Source: Bacteroidota bacterium
GTDB taxonomy: Bacteria > Bacteroidota > Bacteroidia > Bacteroidales > F082
Direction: 5' to 3'
Assembly: GCA_018830105.1 (NCBI GenBank)
Contig: JAHJTC010000022.1
Location: forward strand, 62,001-126,000
Length of the DNA stretch: 64,000 bases
Shown here in pieces: positions 16,881 to 26,308 of the stretch. The notes beneath the pieces were generated by a model. That model did not search any database. It was not told the origin of the DNA and saw only the letters and a program-made list of their open reading frames with translations. The translations under genes were made by a program, and so were the position numbers. Every line of letters begins with the position of its first letter. Positions within the stretch are counted from its first letter, which is position 1.

Positions 16881-18638
16881 ATGGAAAACAGGTGGATATT
16901 TAAACAAGACGGTGAAGCGCAAGTGGTTAAACACTTGAGTGAAGTATTGTCTATTCGTACATCTCTGGCTAATTTATTGGCACAACGAGGTGTTACCACC
17001 TTTGAAGAGGCGCGTTATTTTTTTCGTCCCCAGCTCAGCTATTTGCACGATCCATTTCTGATGAAGGATATGGACAAAGCGGTGGAGCGTATATTTAAAG
17101 CCATCGACAGCAACGAAAAAATCATGATTTATGGTGATTATGATGTGGATGGCACCACCGCCGTTGCCCTGGTTTACGCTTACCTGAAAAAATATTTCAA
17201 GAAAAGGATTGCCTTTTACATTCCCGATCGCTATGAGGAGGGCTATGGGATTTCGTACAAAGGAATCGATCATGCAGCAAGTCATGGCATAAACCTTGTT
17301 ATTGCGCTGGATTGCGGCATCAAGGCTGTTGATAAGATTAAGTATGCCACCGAGCTTCAGGTGGACTTTATCATTTGCGATCACCATCGTCCGGGCGATG
17401 AATTGCCTCCTGCGGTAGCCGTGCTCGACACCAAACGTGCAGATTGCAATTACCCTTTCAAGGAATTGTCGGGAGCAGGAGTCGGCTTCAAGCTCATCTC
17501 AGCTTTGGCTCAAAAACAGCAGGAACCCTTCGAGCAGCTTATTCCTTACCTCGATCTGGTGGCCGTAAGTATTGCCGCTGATATCGTGCCAATCACAGGC
17601 GAAAACAGGGTGCTGGCGTATTTCGGGCTGAAGCAGCTCAACACCAACCCCCGGCCTGGTTTTGAGGCTGTTCTGAATTATGCCAATGTGAAAAGAAGGG
17701 AAGAGGTGGACGAAACAACAGGCAATGTGCTTACCCGTGTGCTTACCATCAGCGATCTGGTGTTTCTGATTGGCCCACGTATCAATGCGGCCGGACGTAT
17801 TGAAAAAGCCAGCGATTCGGTGCGCCTGTTGCTTGCCGATCGTATGAGTCATGCCGAAAAACTGGCAGTGGCTATCAACGATATGAATACTGAACGCCGC
17901 AGCCTCGACAATCAGATTACCGAAGAAGCCCTGGCGATGATTGAGGGCAACGGAATACTTAAGGAAGCCAAAAGCACGGTGCTTTACAACGAAAACTGGC
18001 ATAAAGGTGTAATTGGTATTGTGGCTTCGAGGCTCACTGATAATTATTACCGCCCTACAATCATACTAACACGATCCAATAAGTTTATTACGGGCTCTGC
18101 ACGTTCAGTCAAAAACTTTGATGTGTATGATGCCATTGACCATTGTTCTGATTTGCTGGAGCATTTTGGAGGCCATATGTATGCTGCCGGCCTTTCGCTC
18201 AAACCCGAAAACCTGGAGCTTTTCCGCAGCAAATTCAATACCTATGTAAGCGAACATATTGCTGATGAGCTACTTATTCCGGAAATAGAAATAGATGCAC
18301 GCATTAATTTTTCTGATTTTTCGGCCAAGTTTTTGCGCATACTTAAACAGTTTGCACCTTTTGGACCGGGAAATATGGCACCGGTTTTTCTTTCGGAGCA
18401 GGTTATTGATACCGGAAGATCCCGAATTGTTGGTCAAAAACATTTGAAGCTTAGTCTTATGCAAAAAACAAGCCGCTCAGAGCCTGTTTCAGCAATTGCT
18501 TTTCAGCAGGCACATCATTATGAACGCATCCGCAGCGGCGAACCCTTTAGCATCACCTACCATATCGAAGAAAATGAATGGCAGGGAAAAGTGAATCTCC
18601 AACTGAATGTGAAAGACATTAAGTTTGAAGAGGATTAG
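16881..18638 (+). CDS. recJ: Single-stranded-DNA exonuclease RecJ
   Basis: This 585-residue enzyme degrades single-stranded DNA 5' to 3' in recombination and mismatch repair. DHH phosphoesterase motifs: YGDYDVDGTT at residues 84-93, LDCGIKAVD, and DHHRPGDELPP from residue 167, then GPRINAAGRI. The DHHA1 domain carries WHKGVIGIVASRLTDNYYRPT and GSARSV, with GGH (in EHFGGHMYAAGL) later, and a C-terminal OB fold follows. The length is normal and the ATG start is unambiguous. Confidence 0.96.
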   Translation: MENRWIFKQDGEAQVVKHLSEVLSIRTSLANLLAQRGVTTFEEARYFFRPQLSYLHDPFLMKDMDKAVERIFKAIDSNEKIMIYGDYDVDGTTAVALVYAYLKKYFKKRIAFYIPDRYEEGYGISYKGIDHAASHGINLVIALDCGIKAVDKIKYATELQVDFIICDHHRPGDELPPAVAVLDTKRADCNYPFKELSGAGVGFKLISALAQKQQEPFEQLIPYLDLVAVSIAADIVPITGENRVLAYFGLKQLNTNPRPGFEAVLNYANVKRREEVDETTGNVLTRVLTISDLVFLIGPRINAAGRIEKASDSVRLLLADRMSHAEKLAVAINDMNTERRSLDNQITEEALAMIEGNGILKEAKSTVLYNENWHKGVIGIVASRLTDNYYRPTIILTRSNKFITGSARSVKNFDVYDAIDHCSDLLEHFGGHMYAAGLSLKPENLELFRSKFNTYVSEHIADELLIPEIEIDARINFSDFSAKFLRILKQFAPFGPGNMAPVFLSEQVIDTGRSRIVGQKHLKLSLMQKTSRSEPVSAIAFQQAHHYERIRSGEPFSITYHIEENEWQGKVNLQLNVKDIKFEED

Positions 18639-18863
18639 TTTAGTAAAGACTGAGCAAAAATTTAGCAGGCACGCTAATTTACTAGAATCAAGTTATAAGG
18701 TCAAACTTCAATATACTGCTGAAAGTAGTGTCTCAAAATACCGAGGAATAGAATTGCCAGCGTCAATAGGCTTATCAGTACTGTTGTAATACCTGTTTAA
18801 ACCAACAAATAATTCAAGCGAGCCTAGTTGTAGGAGTCAGAACTTTATTTCGTGTGTAAAGGC

Positions 18864-19427
18864 TTAATCGTTAATCTCCTCGTAAGGCGTGGTTTTTTGC
18901 ATTTCACGGAGGTTATAGGCAAACCAGATCATGACGAAACCAAAAAACAAGGCTAAAATTCCGCTCAGTAAAATAAGTGTTTTGGCGGCATTAAAAGGAT
19001 CGATAACGAGCAACAAGCCAAAAAGTAAACTGACAATGGCGTTGACCAGGAAAAAGTTTTTATTGCCCATAGTACCACTTACATTGACCAATACTATCAG
19101 CTGAATAATTCCCATTATGATGGCCCAGATACCAATGAGGGTGACAAAAAAGTCGATAGTTTGCTGGGTGTAGAGTACGATTAAAAAACCAACCAACGCC
19201 ATCACAATAGTTTGAAACAGCATTATTCCGTAAGGCAGTTGTTTTCTGGACCGGTTATAACTGATTATCCCAAAAACGACACCCGTGAGAATAATAACAA
19301 TGCCAGTGTAGCGTGCTATTACGATAAGGGTATCTTTGGGCAAACTCAATGCCAGTATGCCATAAATCAATGCGATAATGCCATTAAGAGCAAAAGACCA
19401 CCAGTTGCGCGTAAATTGTGTTTTCAT
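18864..19427 (-). CDS. DUF308 (HdeD-like) membrane protein
   Basis: This 187-residue protein has six hydrophobic helices in three two-helix repeats, each with the LxGIxxLxxGI-type pattern (NGIIALIYGILAL, TGIVIILTGVVFGI, IGIWAIIMGIIQLI, SGILALFFGFVMI). This is the HdeD/DUF308 family; E. coli HdeD is linked to acid resistance, but the biochemical function is unknown. It is third in a run GH3 - LysE - DUF308, 17 bases after the LysE gene. Confidence 0.88.
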   Translation of the reverse strand: MKTQFTRNWWSFALNGIIALIYGILALSLPKDTLIVIARYTGIVIILTGVVFGIISYNRSRKQLPYGIMLFQTIVMALVGFLIVLYTQQTIDFFVTLIGIWAIIMGIIQLIVLVNVSGTMGNKNFFLVNAIVSLLFGLLLVIDPFNAAKTLILLSGILALFFGFVMIWFAYNLREMQKTTPYEEIND

Positions 19428-19444
19428 AGGAAATGTTTTGGGTG

Positions 19445-20101
19445 TTATAAAGATTCAAAGATAACTCTTCCCATCAAATAAATGCCAAAAAGCATTAATC
19501 CAACCCCAGCAATTTTATTGAGCCGTTGTATCATTTTTGCTGTAAAAAAACCCTTGACGGCGTATGCGCCATAAGCCTTAAGCAGGTCACCGGCAAGCAC
19601 CGTAATCAGGGTGCCGCTGAAAAAAGTGGTGAGTTTTGCCTCTTCGCCACCCATACGTGCCGAAATACCAACCACCACTCCCACCCAGAAAATCCAGACA
19701 AAAGGATTTACGATATTCATAAAAAATCCTTTGGCGATATAGGTAAACCATCTCGGACCACTCACCTTAACGGGTAATTCAATACTGTCGTCTTCAGGAA
19801 TTTCTTTTTGTTCTTCCACTTTGCGGCTGAATGTTACCAGTCCAAAAATAATCAGAATTATACCGCTACTGATGCCAAACCAAAAATAATTGCTGGGTGC
19901 TGTCACAATTTGAATGGCTCCCATCAAACAGAGCACAACCATAAGCACGTCATTGAGAAAAATGCCGAGTGCAAGCAATGCTGCCGGGCCAAATCCCCGG
20001 TGAATACTGGTTTGTATAAGCGCAAAAAATGCTGGACCGAATCCGAAAAATGTTGCCAGTGTAAGTCCTAACAATATGCCTTCAAAAAATAGTGCACTCA
20101 T
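19445..20101 (-). CDS. LysE-family exporter
   Basis: This 218-residue protein has six membrane helices and the LysE/RhtB N-terminus (GLTLATFFGFGPAFFALIQTSIHRGFGPAALLALGIFLNDVLMV) and a mid-protein NPFVWIFWVGVV. The family exports amino acids or related small molecules using the proton gradient. A charged loop (about 100-125) separates the halves. It starts 11 bases after the GH3 gene stop, so it is likely co-transcribed with it, which suggests the exported molecule may be related to the GH3 substrate or product (inference). Confidence 0.88.
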   Translation of the reverse strand: MSALFFEGILLGLTLATFFGFGPAFFALIQTSIHRGFGPAALLALGIFLNDVLMVVLCLMGAIQIVTAPSNYFWFGISSGIILIIFGLVTFSRKVEEQKEIPEDDSIELPVKVSGPRWFTYIAKGFFMNIVNPFVWIFWVGVVVGISARMGGEEAKLTTFFSGTLITVLAGDLLKAYGAYAVKGFFTAKMIQRLNKIAGVGLMLFGIYLMGRVIFESL

Positions 20102-20112
20102 AAATTAGTCGG

Positions 20113-21657
20113 TCAAACTTTTTGCTGATAGGTTTTCAAATACTGTTCCCAATCTTCCAGGCGCTGCCCCTTGAGCACTCTCGGGAATTTATTGGCGCTG
20201 CCCTCTTTGCCGAGTTTTTTCATGTAATCATAAAAAACCCGCGAAGGCAGCACCTCAATAAACAGCTCCCGCACGGCTTCCATGCGTTCGACCATATAAT
20301 CATCGTTGAGCTGTTTGAGGTATTCGTCAATTTTCCGGATGGCTAAATCGGGATCGATAGCGTCATCTGTGCCCAGGTACCAGCGATGGGCAAACAGTGA
20401 ACCGTGGCGTATTCCGGCAACGGTAAATTCGCGCACTTCAATATTGTATTCGTCCTGCAGCATCTCGATGGCGCGGTTCATATTTTCCTGTGAAAGATGC
20501 TCTCCGCATAGACTCAGATAATGCTTGGTACGGCCTGTGATAATAATTTCACATCTTTCTTTATCCGTAAATTTTATGGTGTCGCCAATCAAATAACGCC
20601 AGGCGCCGGCATTGGTTGTAAGCAGTAGCGCATACTCTTCGTTGTTATTCACCTCGCTAAGCATCAGGGTTTCGGGCTTTTCTCTCAGATTGCCTTCTTC
20701 GTCAAAATTATCTTCGGTAAAAGGAACAAATTCATAATAAATGCCATTATCAACAATCAACTCCATGGTGCGTCTTTCGAGGCTGTTCTGGTAGGCGATA
20801 TAGCCTTCCGAAGCCAGGTAGCTTTCAGAATAAATCATGGGCTTGCCAAAAAGCTTCTCGAAGCTTTTAATATAGGGCGCGAATGAAACGCCGCTGTGCA
20901 CATAAACAGTAAGGTTTGGCCAAAGGTCGTGTATGGTGGTTAAGTTGTATTCATCAATGATGCGTTCGAGCAGGATTTGCACCCAGGCTGGCACTCCCAC
21001 GATAACGCCAATGTCCCAACTGGGCGCTTTGCGTACCATTTCGTTGAGCTTGGTTGCCCATTCAGCTGTTTTTGAAATGCGCTTACCCGGCTTGTAAAAG
21101 TGCTGAAACCAAAAAGGAAGGCTTCCTGCTGTGATGCCCGAAAGATCGCCGGCATAATAGGTTCCGTTATACTGAAGATGGGTGCTGCCTCCGATCATCA
21201 GCATGCCTTTTTCGTAAAACTCTACCGGAAAATTATACTTCGAGGTAGATACCAATTGCCTGATGCTGGCCTTTTTAATGGACGTAAGCATGTCTGCTGT
21301 TACCGGAATGTGCTTGCTGGAGGATTCGGAAGTGCCCGAGCTTAAGGCAAAATATTTTACGCGGCCGGGCCACGAAACATACGATTCGCCATTAAGTGCC
21401 CGATACCACCATTGCTTATACATGCTGTTGTAATCAAAAACAGGCACTTCCTTCCTAAATTGTTCGGTTATGTTTTGGCTTTTGAGTAATAGATCAAAAT
21501 TGTAATTTTCGCCAAAAGCAGTAAACTGTGCTTTGCCAATCAGTTTTTTTAACTCGTCTGACTGAGCTTTAAGGGGTTGCAGGCGAAGTTTTTTCTTTTC
21601 TACCGGAAGATGGCGTAATTCATAAGCCTTCTTGATGATGGTTCCTAAAATGGGCAT
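20113..21657 (-). CDS. GH3-family acyl-adenylate-forming protein
   Basis: This 514-residue protein belongs to the GH3 superfamily, named from plant enzymes that join amino acids to acyl acids such as jasmonate through an acyl-adenylate. Visible: the phosphate-binding motif FALSSGTSESSSKHIPVT (about 98-115), MIYSESYLASEG, and the hinge region GDTIKFTD...EIIITGRTKHYLSLCGEHLSQENM. The ATG at 21657 (MPILGTIIKKAYELRH) fits bacterial relatives better than a longer frame. A TACATTTG -7 box lies on the minus strand at 21680-21687. The acyl and amine substrates of bacterial members are not known. Confidence 0.92.
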   Translation of the reverse strand: MPILGTIIKKAYELRHLPVEKKKLRLQPLKAQSDELKKLIGKAQFTAFGENYNFDLLLKSQNITEQFRKEVPVFDYNSMYKQWWYRALNGESYVSWPGRVKYFALSSGTSESSSKHIPVTADMLTSIKKASIRQLVSTSKYNFPVEFYEKGMLMIGGSTHLQYNGTYYAGDLSGITAGSLPFWFQHFYKPGKRISKTAEWATKLNEMVRKAPSWDIGVIVGVPAWVQILLERIIDEYNLTTIHDLWPNLTVYVHSGVSFAPYIKSFEKLFGKPMIYSESYLASEGYIAYQNSLERRTMELIVDNGIYYEFVPFTEDNFDEEGNLREKPETLMLSEVNNNEEYALLLTTNAGAWRYLIGDTIKFTDKERCEIIITGRTKHYLSLCGEHLSQENMNRAIEMLQDEYNIEVREFTVAGIRHGSLFAHRWYLGTDDAIDPDLAIRKIDEYLKQLNDDYMVERMEAVRELFIEVLPSRVFYDYMKKLGKEGSANKFPRVLKGQRLEDWEQYLKTYQQKV

Positions 21658-21775
21658 CTGATTGGGTTTGTGTGATGGGCAAATGTACAAGAATTTTTTT
21701 TTAATGGAAAGTGGCTTTTTCCCAAAATAAAATTATTGTAAACACTTGTATATAAAGCCTATAGACCAATAATGC

Positions 21776-22408
21776 CTATTTCGTTTCTATTTGCTCAGCA
21801 AGCATAACTTCTGCCAGCGGATTAAATAAATACCATCTTTTTGAATGTACGCATTGGCATTTATAGCGTTTTCGCAATCGTGCACCTTTGATAAAACTCC
21901 GACCGCTTGCAATGCGAAACACGCTTCCTTCGGATAATTCTTCTATCGTGGGCAGGCTCTTTTGGATTTTATTATATTGCTTGAGCTTGCGGGTGAGCTC
22001 CAGATCAGATCCACTGGCAGCTTTGGCATTTTGAAGGTAATTGGACAGGCTTTTGGACAGCTCAGCTGGAAAAATTTGACTTTCCAGATAGGGTTGCATC
22101 AATTGTCTGAAGCGTTGTTTCCACTCAACACCATGTGGTTGCACCTTGTTTTTGTGTGTTTTATAAACTTCCAGATGCGCTAGTTCATGCACAAAAGTGA
22201 TCAGAAACTGATAAGGATTCAAATTGTGATTGAGCGAAATACGGTAAGGATCACCCACTTGCTTAGGCGGCCTGAAATCGCCCAGCCTGCTGCTTCGTGC
22301 TGCCGTAATTCGCAGGTGGATATGTGCTTCATCGATGCTTTTGCAAACCTTTTCCAAAGCACCTTCGGGAAGGAAACGGCTCAGAATTTCCTTTTGATCA
22401 GCCTTCAT
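21776..22408 (-). CDS. SprT-like zinc metalloprotease-fold protein
   Basis: This 210-residue protein has the HExxH motif (H74-E-L-A-H78) in FVHELAHLEVY followed by HGVEWKQRF (H92), the SprT/Spartan zincin layout, and a C-terminal basic zinc-ribbon-like part with YKCQCVHSKRWY, which has only two of the usual cysteines. SprT-like proteins in eukaryotes cut DNA-protein crosslinks; bacterial roles are unclear. It overlaps the end of a small lipoprotein gene upstream by 11 bases. Confidence 0.85.
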   Translation of the reverse strand: MKADQKEILSRFLPEGALEKVCKSIDEAHIHLRITAARSSRLGDFRPPKQVGDPYRISLNHNLNPYQFLITFVHELAHLEVYKTHKNKVQPHGVEWKQRFRQLMQPYLESQIFPAELSKSLSNYLQNAKAASGSDLELTRKLKQYNKIQKSLPTIEELSEGSVFRIASGRSFIKGARLRKRYKCQCVHSKRWYLFNPLAEVMLAEQIETK

Positions 22409-22580
22409 AAAGCAATTGCGTCAGATTTTTTTGGGGAACATGCGACCAGGAAGGGCATTCGTAGCAGGGTTTTTTCTTTCTCTGTTTTTGAACAGGCCGG
22501 TGAGGACTGCGCACACTCGAACAACCTTCAAATACAAGGAGTCCGGCCAAAAGTATTACGATCTTGATACACTGTTTCAT
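22398..22580 (-). CDS. Small lipoprotein with basic core and CxxC
   Basis: This 60-residue protein starts at an ATG at 22580 with a lipoprotein signal (LLAGLLVFEGCSS, Cys at 19); a longer frame from 22793 has no plausible start. The mature 41 residues are very basic (QKQRKKK) and contain CYEC. I do not recognise the family. The 11-base overlap with the SprT-like gene suggests coupled translation. Confidence 0.6.
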   Translation of the reverse strand: MKQCIKIVILLAGLLVFEGCSSVRSPHRPVQKQRKKKPCYECPSWSHVPQKNLTQLLYEG

Positions 22581-22961
22581 AAATCCTGATTGCCGCAAAA
22601 ATAGGGATAATCTCACTATCCAAGCAAAAGAAATGCCCGATTCCCATTCAGAGGTTTTAATTTGTGTGGCACAAAATATGCTTGTCAAGTTAACTTCAAA
22701 AAGCGAGATTTGTGTTTTACTGAAAGCACGCACAACAAAATCATTTATTGCTTTTTGACTGTCAATAAAGCCGGATGATTCTTTTGAACACAAAGCGATA
22801 TGGCGTAATTTTACATAAAATTAATAATTGTAGTTTCCATTTATAAGCGTTAAGTATCTATTAAATAAGAAATTATAAAATAATTATCAAAACATGTAAA
22901 AACCTATATATGTACAAAACTGTATATTTGCAGGCTGTTATTAACTTTTAATTCAAACTAA
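22581..22961. promoter_or_regulatory. Divergent intergenic region with -7 box for the DUF302 gene
   Basis: The region lies between two divergent genes. TATATTTG at 22923-22930 is a good Bacteroidota -7 box 32 bases before the DUF302 start; I see no clear TTTG at -33. The 22800-22920 part is strongly AT-rich. A 41-codon plus frame ending at 22758 has no family resemblance and I do not call it. Confidence 0.45.
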
Positions 22962-23435
22962 ATGAAACAAATTGGAATTGGAATCGCCGGACTGGTTTTC
23001 GGCGTGGTGCTGGCACTGCTGATTGTTTATAGCATGGCACCAAAAATGATGTTGATCGAAAGTGAAAGTCCTTATGACTTTAACACAACAGTGGAACGTT
23101 TTGAAAAATCCGTAGCCGAAGCCGGATGGAAGATGCCGGCAGTGCATGATTTGCAGGCTACTATGGATAAATTTGGTCACGATGTGCGTGCTGTGAAAGT
23201 TTTTGAGCTTTGCCATCCTGATCATGCGGCAAAAATCCTCAAGGAAGACGGGGAGCGTATTGTGAGTAGCATGATGCCTTGTCGCGTAGCGATTTACGAA
23301 CGTGCTGACGGCAAGGTGTATTTTTCGCGAATGAACTCCAAGCTGATGGCCGGCATGATGGGTGGTATCATCAAAGAAGTGATGGCTGAGGCGTTTACTG
23401 AGAATGAGGCGATTATCGAAGCATCAATTAAATAA
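22962..23435 (+). CDS. DUF302 domain protein with N-terminal membrane anchor
   Basis: This 157-residue protein has a membrane helix at residues 3-25, then a DUF302 domain (SPYDFNTTVERFEKSVAEAGWKMPAVHDLQATMDKFG ... VKVFELCHPDHAAKILKEDGERIVSSMMPCRVAIYERADGKVYFSRMN). Its Cys and His residues (ELCHPDH, MMPCR) are conserved in the family. DUF302 folds are small alpha-beta dimers of unknown function, sometimes near sulfur or metal genes. It has its own promoter and a strong terminator. Confidence 0.88.
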   Translation: MKQIGIGIAGLVFGVVLALLIVYSMAPKMMLIESESPYDFNTTVERFEKSVAEAGWKMPAVHDLQATMDKFGHDVRAVKVFELCHPDHAAKILKEDGERIVSSMMPCRVAIYERADGKVYFSRMNSKLMAGMMGGIIKEVMAEAFTENEAIIEASIK

Positions 23436-23446
23436 AAAATTTAATG

Positions 23447-23486
23447 AAAAGCCCGGTATTATTTCTAATACGATACCAGGCTTTTT
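23447..23486 (+). terminator. Intrinsic terminator after the DUF302 gene
   Basis: AAAAGCCcGGTAT and ATACCaGGCTTTTT form a stem of 11-12 pairs with a T run, 12 bases after the stop codon. Confidence 0.85.
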
Positions 23487-23589
23487 CGTTATGCCATTCG
23501 CAATCAGATTGTGAAAATATAAGAGTTTTTTATCAGGTTTTGAATGCAATTGTTTGCTAATTTTACCTCTCAAACCAAAACCTGATTTT

Positions 23590-25155
23590 ATGCGTAGGAT
23601 TTTAATGGGATTAATGCTGCTTGCAGGCTATTTCGGAAGCGCTCAGAATAATTATAACGCTTGTGGCAGCCAAAGCGGATTGTGGAATTACGATACAGTT
23701 TTTGTGAGCTGCGACATCATTGTTCCGGCCAGCGAACAACTGGTTATTGCAGCAAACACCACAGTGCTTTTCGAAGGTTATTTCAGCATCCATGTGCTGG
23801 GCAGTGTAGATGCACGTGCCAGCTATAACCAGCCTATAAGCTTTACAATTGCTGATACCAGTGGATTTGCGGATTATCACAGCACGGCAGGCGGCTGGAA
23901 CGGATTTCGTTTTGAGCAAACCCTGCCAGAAAGTGACTCCTCACTTTTTGAGTATTGCAGGTTTTATTACGGCAAAGCAGCCGGTGATTCGGCTAATGGT
24001 TATGGCGGTGCCTTTCGGATCGATAATTTTAATAAAATTCGCATTGAACAGTGTCTGTTCGATAAGCATTATGCCTTTTATCGTGGTGGCGCTGTGTATG
24101 CCAACAAGTCCGATATCCTGATTCGGAAAAGTGAGTTTTTGAATAGTTTTGCCGGCAACGATGGCATGGACTATGGCTATGGCGGCGCTGTGGCTTTCAG
24201 GGCTTCGCTTCCGGAAGTTTCGGGATCCTATTTCGAAGGAAATGCCTCCACAGGCGTTGGCGGGGCTTTATCCTTTGAATTTTCCGACCCGAAATTGATC
24301 AATTGCGAGTTTTATCAGAATTTTAGTGCTTTAGGCGGGGCTATCGGATTTATTCGCGCAACACCCGAAAGGCAGGTTGCCAATCTACTTATTCATGAAA
24401 ATAGTTCCCTGTTTTTTGGTGGCGGAATAGCCTGCCTCGAAGCTTCGCCACATATGACGAACCTAACTATAATCAACAACAGTTCGGCTATGGGCGGCGG
24501 CTATTATTGCAATGAACATGCCGATCCTGTTATGGCAAACAGCATTTTGTGGAACAACACAGCCGGCGACACCCTGGGTTCGCAGGTTTGGATTTGGGAT
24601 GTGTATTCCGAGCCGGAGTTTCATTATTGCAATATTCAGGGCGGGCTCGATTGGTTTGGCGGAAGCTCATTTATTGGCGTTTATGAAAACAATATGGATG
24701 CCGATCCATCATTTTTTGAGCAATTTTGGCTGTCGGATGACAGTCCATGTATCAACGCCGGAACACCTGATACAACAGGCTTTTTGATCCCGCCAACGGA
24801 TTTATTAGGCATGGATCGCATTCAATATGGACGTATTGATATGGGTGTGATGGAATTTATATGGATGGGTTTACCACAACAACATCAAGAAATGAATTCC
24901 TTAGCTGTTTTTCCCAATCCGCTCAATTTCAGCAGCGTTTGTGAGCTTGACCTCACATCACCCGATGCTGTTGAACTCAGCATTTTTGATTTGAATGGCC
25001 GTTTGGTTTGGCAACAAACAAGCCCGACTTTGCCTGCCGGAGGTCATCAATTTCCCCTAACGGATTTTGTAAAAAACAATCCGGCTAAAAGCAGCTTTTA
25101 TCTGCTAAAAGTGACTTCCGGTTCTCAGGTCTGGTCTCAACGATTGATCCATTAG
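23590..25155 (+). CDS. Secreted right-handed beta-helix protein with type IX sorting domain
   Basis: This 521-residue protein starts at an ATG at 23590 with a signal peptide ending in GSAQ. Residues about 20-420 show the glycine-rich coils of a parallel beta helix (YGGAFRIDNFNKIRIEQCLF, YGGAVAFRASLPEVSGSYFEGN, GGGIACLEASPHMTNLTIINNS), typical of carbohydrate-active or adhesive proteins. The last about 80 residues (VFPNPLNF ... VELSIFDLNGRLVWQQ ... FYLLKVTSGSQVWSQRLIH) form a type A C-terminal sorting domain for the type IX secretion system. No catalytic residues can be assigned. Confidence 0.9.
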   Translation: MRRILMGLMLLAGYFGSAQNNYNACGSQSGLWNYDTVFVSCDIIVPASEQLVIAANTTVLFEGYFSIHVLGSVDARASYNQPISFTIADTSGFADYHSTAGGWNGFRFEQTLPESDSSLFEYCRFYYGKAAGDSANGYGGAFRIDNFNKIRIEQCLFDKHYAFYRGGAVYANKSDILIRKSEFLNSFAGNDGMDYGYGGAVAFRASLPEVSGSYFEGNASTGVGGALSFEFSDPKLINCEFYQNFSALGGAIGFIRATPERQVANLLIHENSSLFFGGGIACLEASPHMTNLTIINNSSAMGGGYYCNEHADPVMANSILWNNTAGDTLGSQVWIWDVYSEPEFHYCNIQGGLDWFGGSSFIGVYENNMDADPSFFEQFWLSDDSPCINAGTPDTTGFLIPPTDLLGMDRIQYGRIDMGVMEFIWMGLPQQHQEMNSLAVFPNPLNFSSVCELDLTSPDAVELSIFDLNGRLVWQQTSPTLPAGGHQFPLTDFVKNNPAKSSFYLLKVTSGSQVWSQRLIH

Positions 25156-25186
25156 TCTGGCATTTTGTGTAAATTTGATCATTGGG

Positions 25187-25208
25187 ATGATCGTTTTTAA
25201 GCGAAAAT
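25187..25208 (+). terminator. Weak hairpin and T run after the beta-helix gene
   Basis: GATCAT-TGGG-ATGATC followed by gTTTTT, 31 bases after the stop codon. The stem has only six pairs. Confidence 0.45.
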
Positions 25209-25314
25209 GATTCGTGCATTAACCAAAAAATTAGGAAAAAAAGGTACATGCGTTGATCAATAATATGCCTGAGACGATCTTCCTTTATAGAAAACCTTTT
25301 TAATAAATTATACC

Positions 25315-26298
25315 ATGAGTACCTATAGCCCTTCTTCAACACGATACGATCAAATGCCTTATAACCGATCCGGCCGATCCGGCCTTAAACTTCCGGCTTT
25401 ATCGCTGGGTTTGTGGCATAATTTTGGCGATATTGACGATCTTGATGTTGCCCGGAAAATCATTTTAAAGGCATTTGATCATGGTATTACGCATTTCGAT
25501 TTGGCCAATAATTATGGTCCTCCGGGGGGAAGTGCAGAAATCAATTTTGGAAAAATCCTGAATCACAACCTCAAGCCTTATCGCGATGAATTGATCATTT
25601 CTACCAAGGCAGGTTATGGCATGTGGCCGGGGCCTTATGGCGAATGGGGAAGCCGCAAATATATGCTGGCCAGCCTTGATCAAAGCTTGAAACGCGTGGA
25701 AATAGACTATGTGGATATTTTTTATTCGCATCGTTTTGATCCCGAAACACCTCTGGAAGAAACAATGACTGCCCTTTCCGATGCTGTAAAATCCGGAAAA
25801 GCTTTGTATGCGGGCATTTCCAATTATCCTGCAGAGGCGAGCCAAAAAGCTTTTCAATTGCTTCGCGAATTGGGAACGCCCTGTTTGATACACCAAGCGC
25901 GTTATTCGATGCTTGATCGCTGGGTCGAAAGTGAGTTACTTGATCTGCTTGAAGCAGAAGGCGTTGGTTGTATTGCTTATTCTCCTTTGGCTCAGGGCTT
26001 GCTCACCGATCGCTACCTCAAGGGTATTCCGGCTGATTCGCGCGCTGCGCGTGAGGTTTTCTTAACAAAAGAACAGGTGGATCAGGTTTATCAAAAAATC
26101 GTCAGGCTGAATCAAATTGCACAAAACCGAAACCAGAGCCTGGCTCAGATGGCTTTGGCCTGGCTGCTCAAAGATGATCGAATTACAAGTGTTTTAGTTG
26201 GCGCCAGCAGTGTACAACAACTTGATAATAATGTTAAAAGCCTCGAAAACACTGCTTTCTCCAATGAAGAATTAAAGAAAATAGAGGAATTACTGTGA
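25315..26298 (+). CDS. Aldo-keto reductase, YghZ / Kv-beta-like
   Basis: This 327-residue NADPH-dependent reductase has the catalytic tetrad visible as D62 and Y67 (FDLANNYGPPGGSAE), K98 (ISTKAGYGMWPGPYGEWGSRKY) and H139 (YSHRFD). GPYG and the SRKYMLASLDQSLKR segment are typical of the group of E. coli YghZ (GpR), which reduces L-glyceraldehyde 3-phosphate and methylglyoxal. SVLVGASSVQQLDNNV is the NADPH-binding end. The substrate is inferred by similarity only. It is convergent with the DUF255 gene, 10 bases apart. Confidence 0.9.
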   Translation: MSTYSPSSTRYDQMPYNRSGRSGLKLPALSLGLWHNFGDIDDLDVARKIILKAFDHGITHFDLANNYGPPGGSAEINFGKILNHNLKPYRDELIISTKAGYGMWPGPYGEWGSRKYMLASLDQSLKRVEIDYVDIFYSHRFDPETPLEETMTALSDAVKSGKALYAGISNYPAEASQKAFQLLRELGTPCLIHQARYSMLDRWVESELLDLLEAEGVGCIAYSPLAQGLLTDRYLKGIPADSRAAREVFLTKEQVDQVYQKIVRLNQIAQNRNQSLAQMALAWLLKDDRITSVLVGASSVQQLDNNVKSLENTAFSNEELKKIEELL

Positions 26299-26308
26299 TT
26301 AGCTTCGG

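Noticed and set aside
18639-18863. Small RNA or tRNA in the recJ/DUF308 gap
   Set aside because: No cloverleaf arms, no GTTCGAATC-type T arm and no strong stem-loop seen.
22564-22758. 65-codon plus-strand frame and its 41-codon inner start
   Set aside because: No family resemblance and it partly overlaps the small lipoprotein gene on the other strand.
25085-25342. 85-codon minus-strand frame
   Set aside because: It overlaps the end of the beta-helix gene, the gap and the aldo-keto reductase start; composition is not protein-like.
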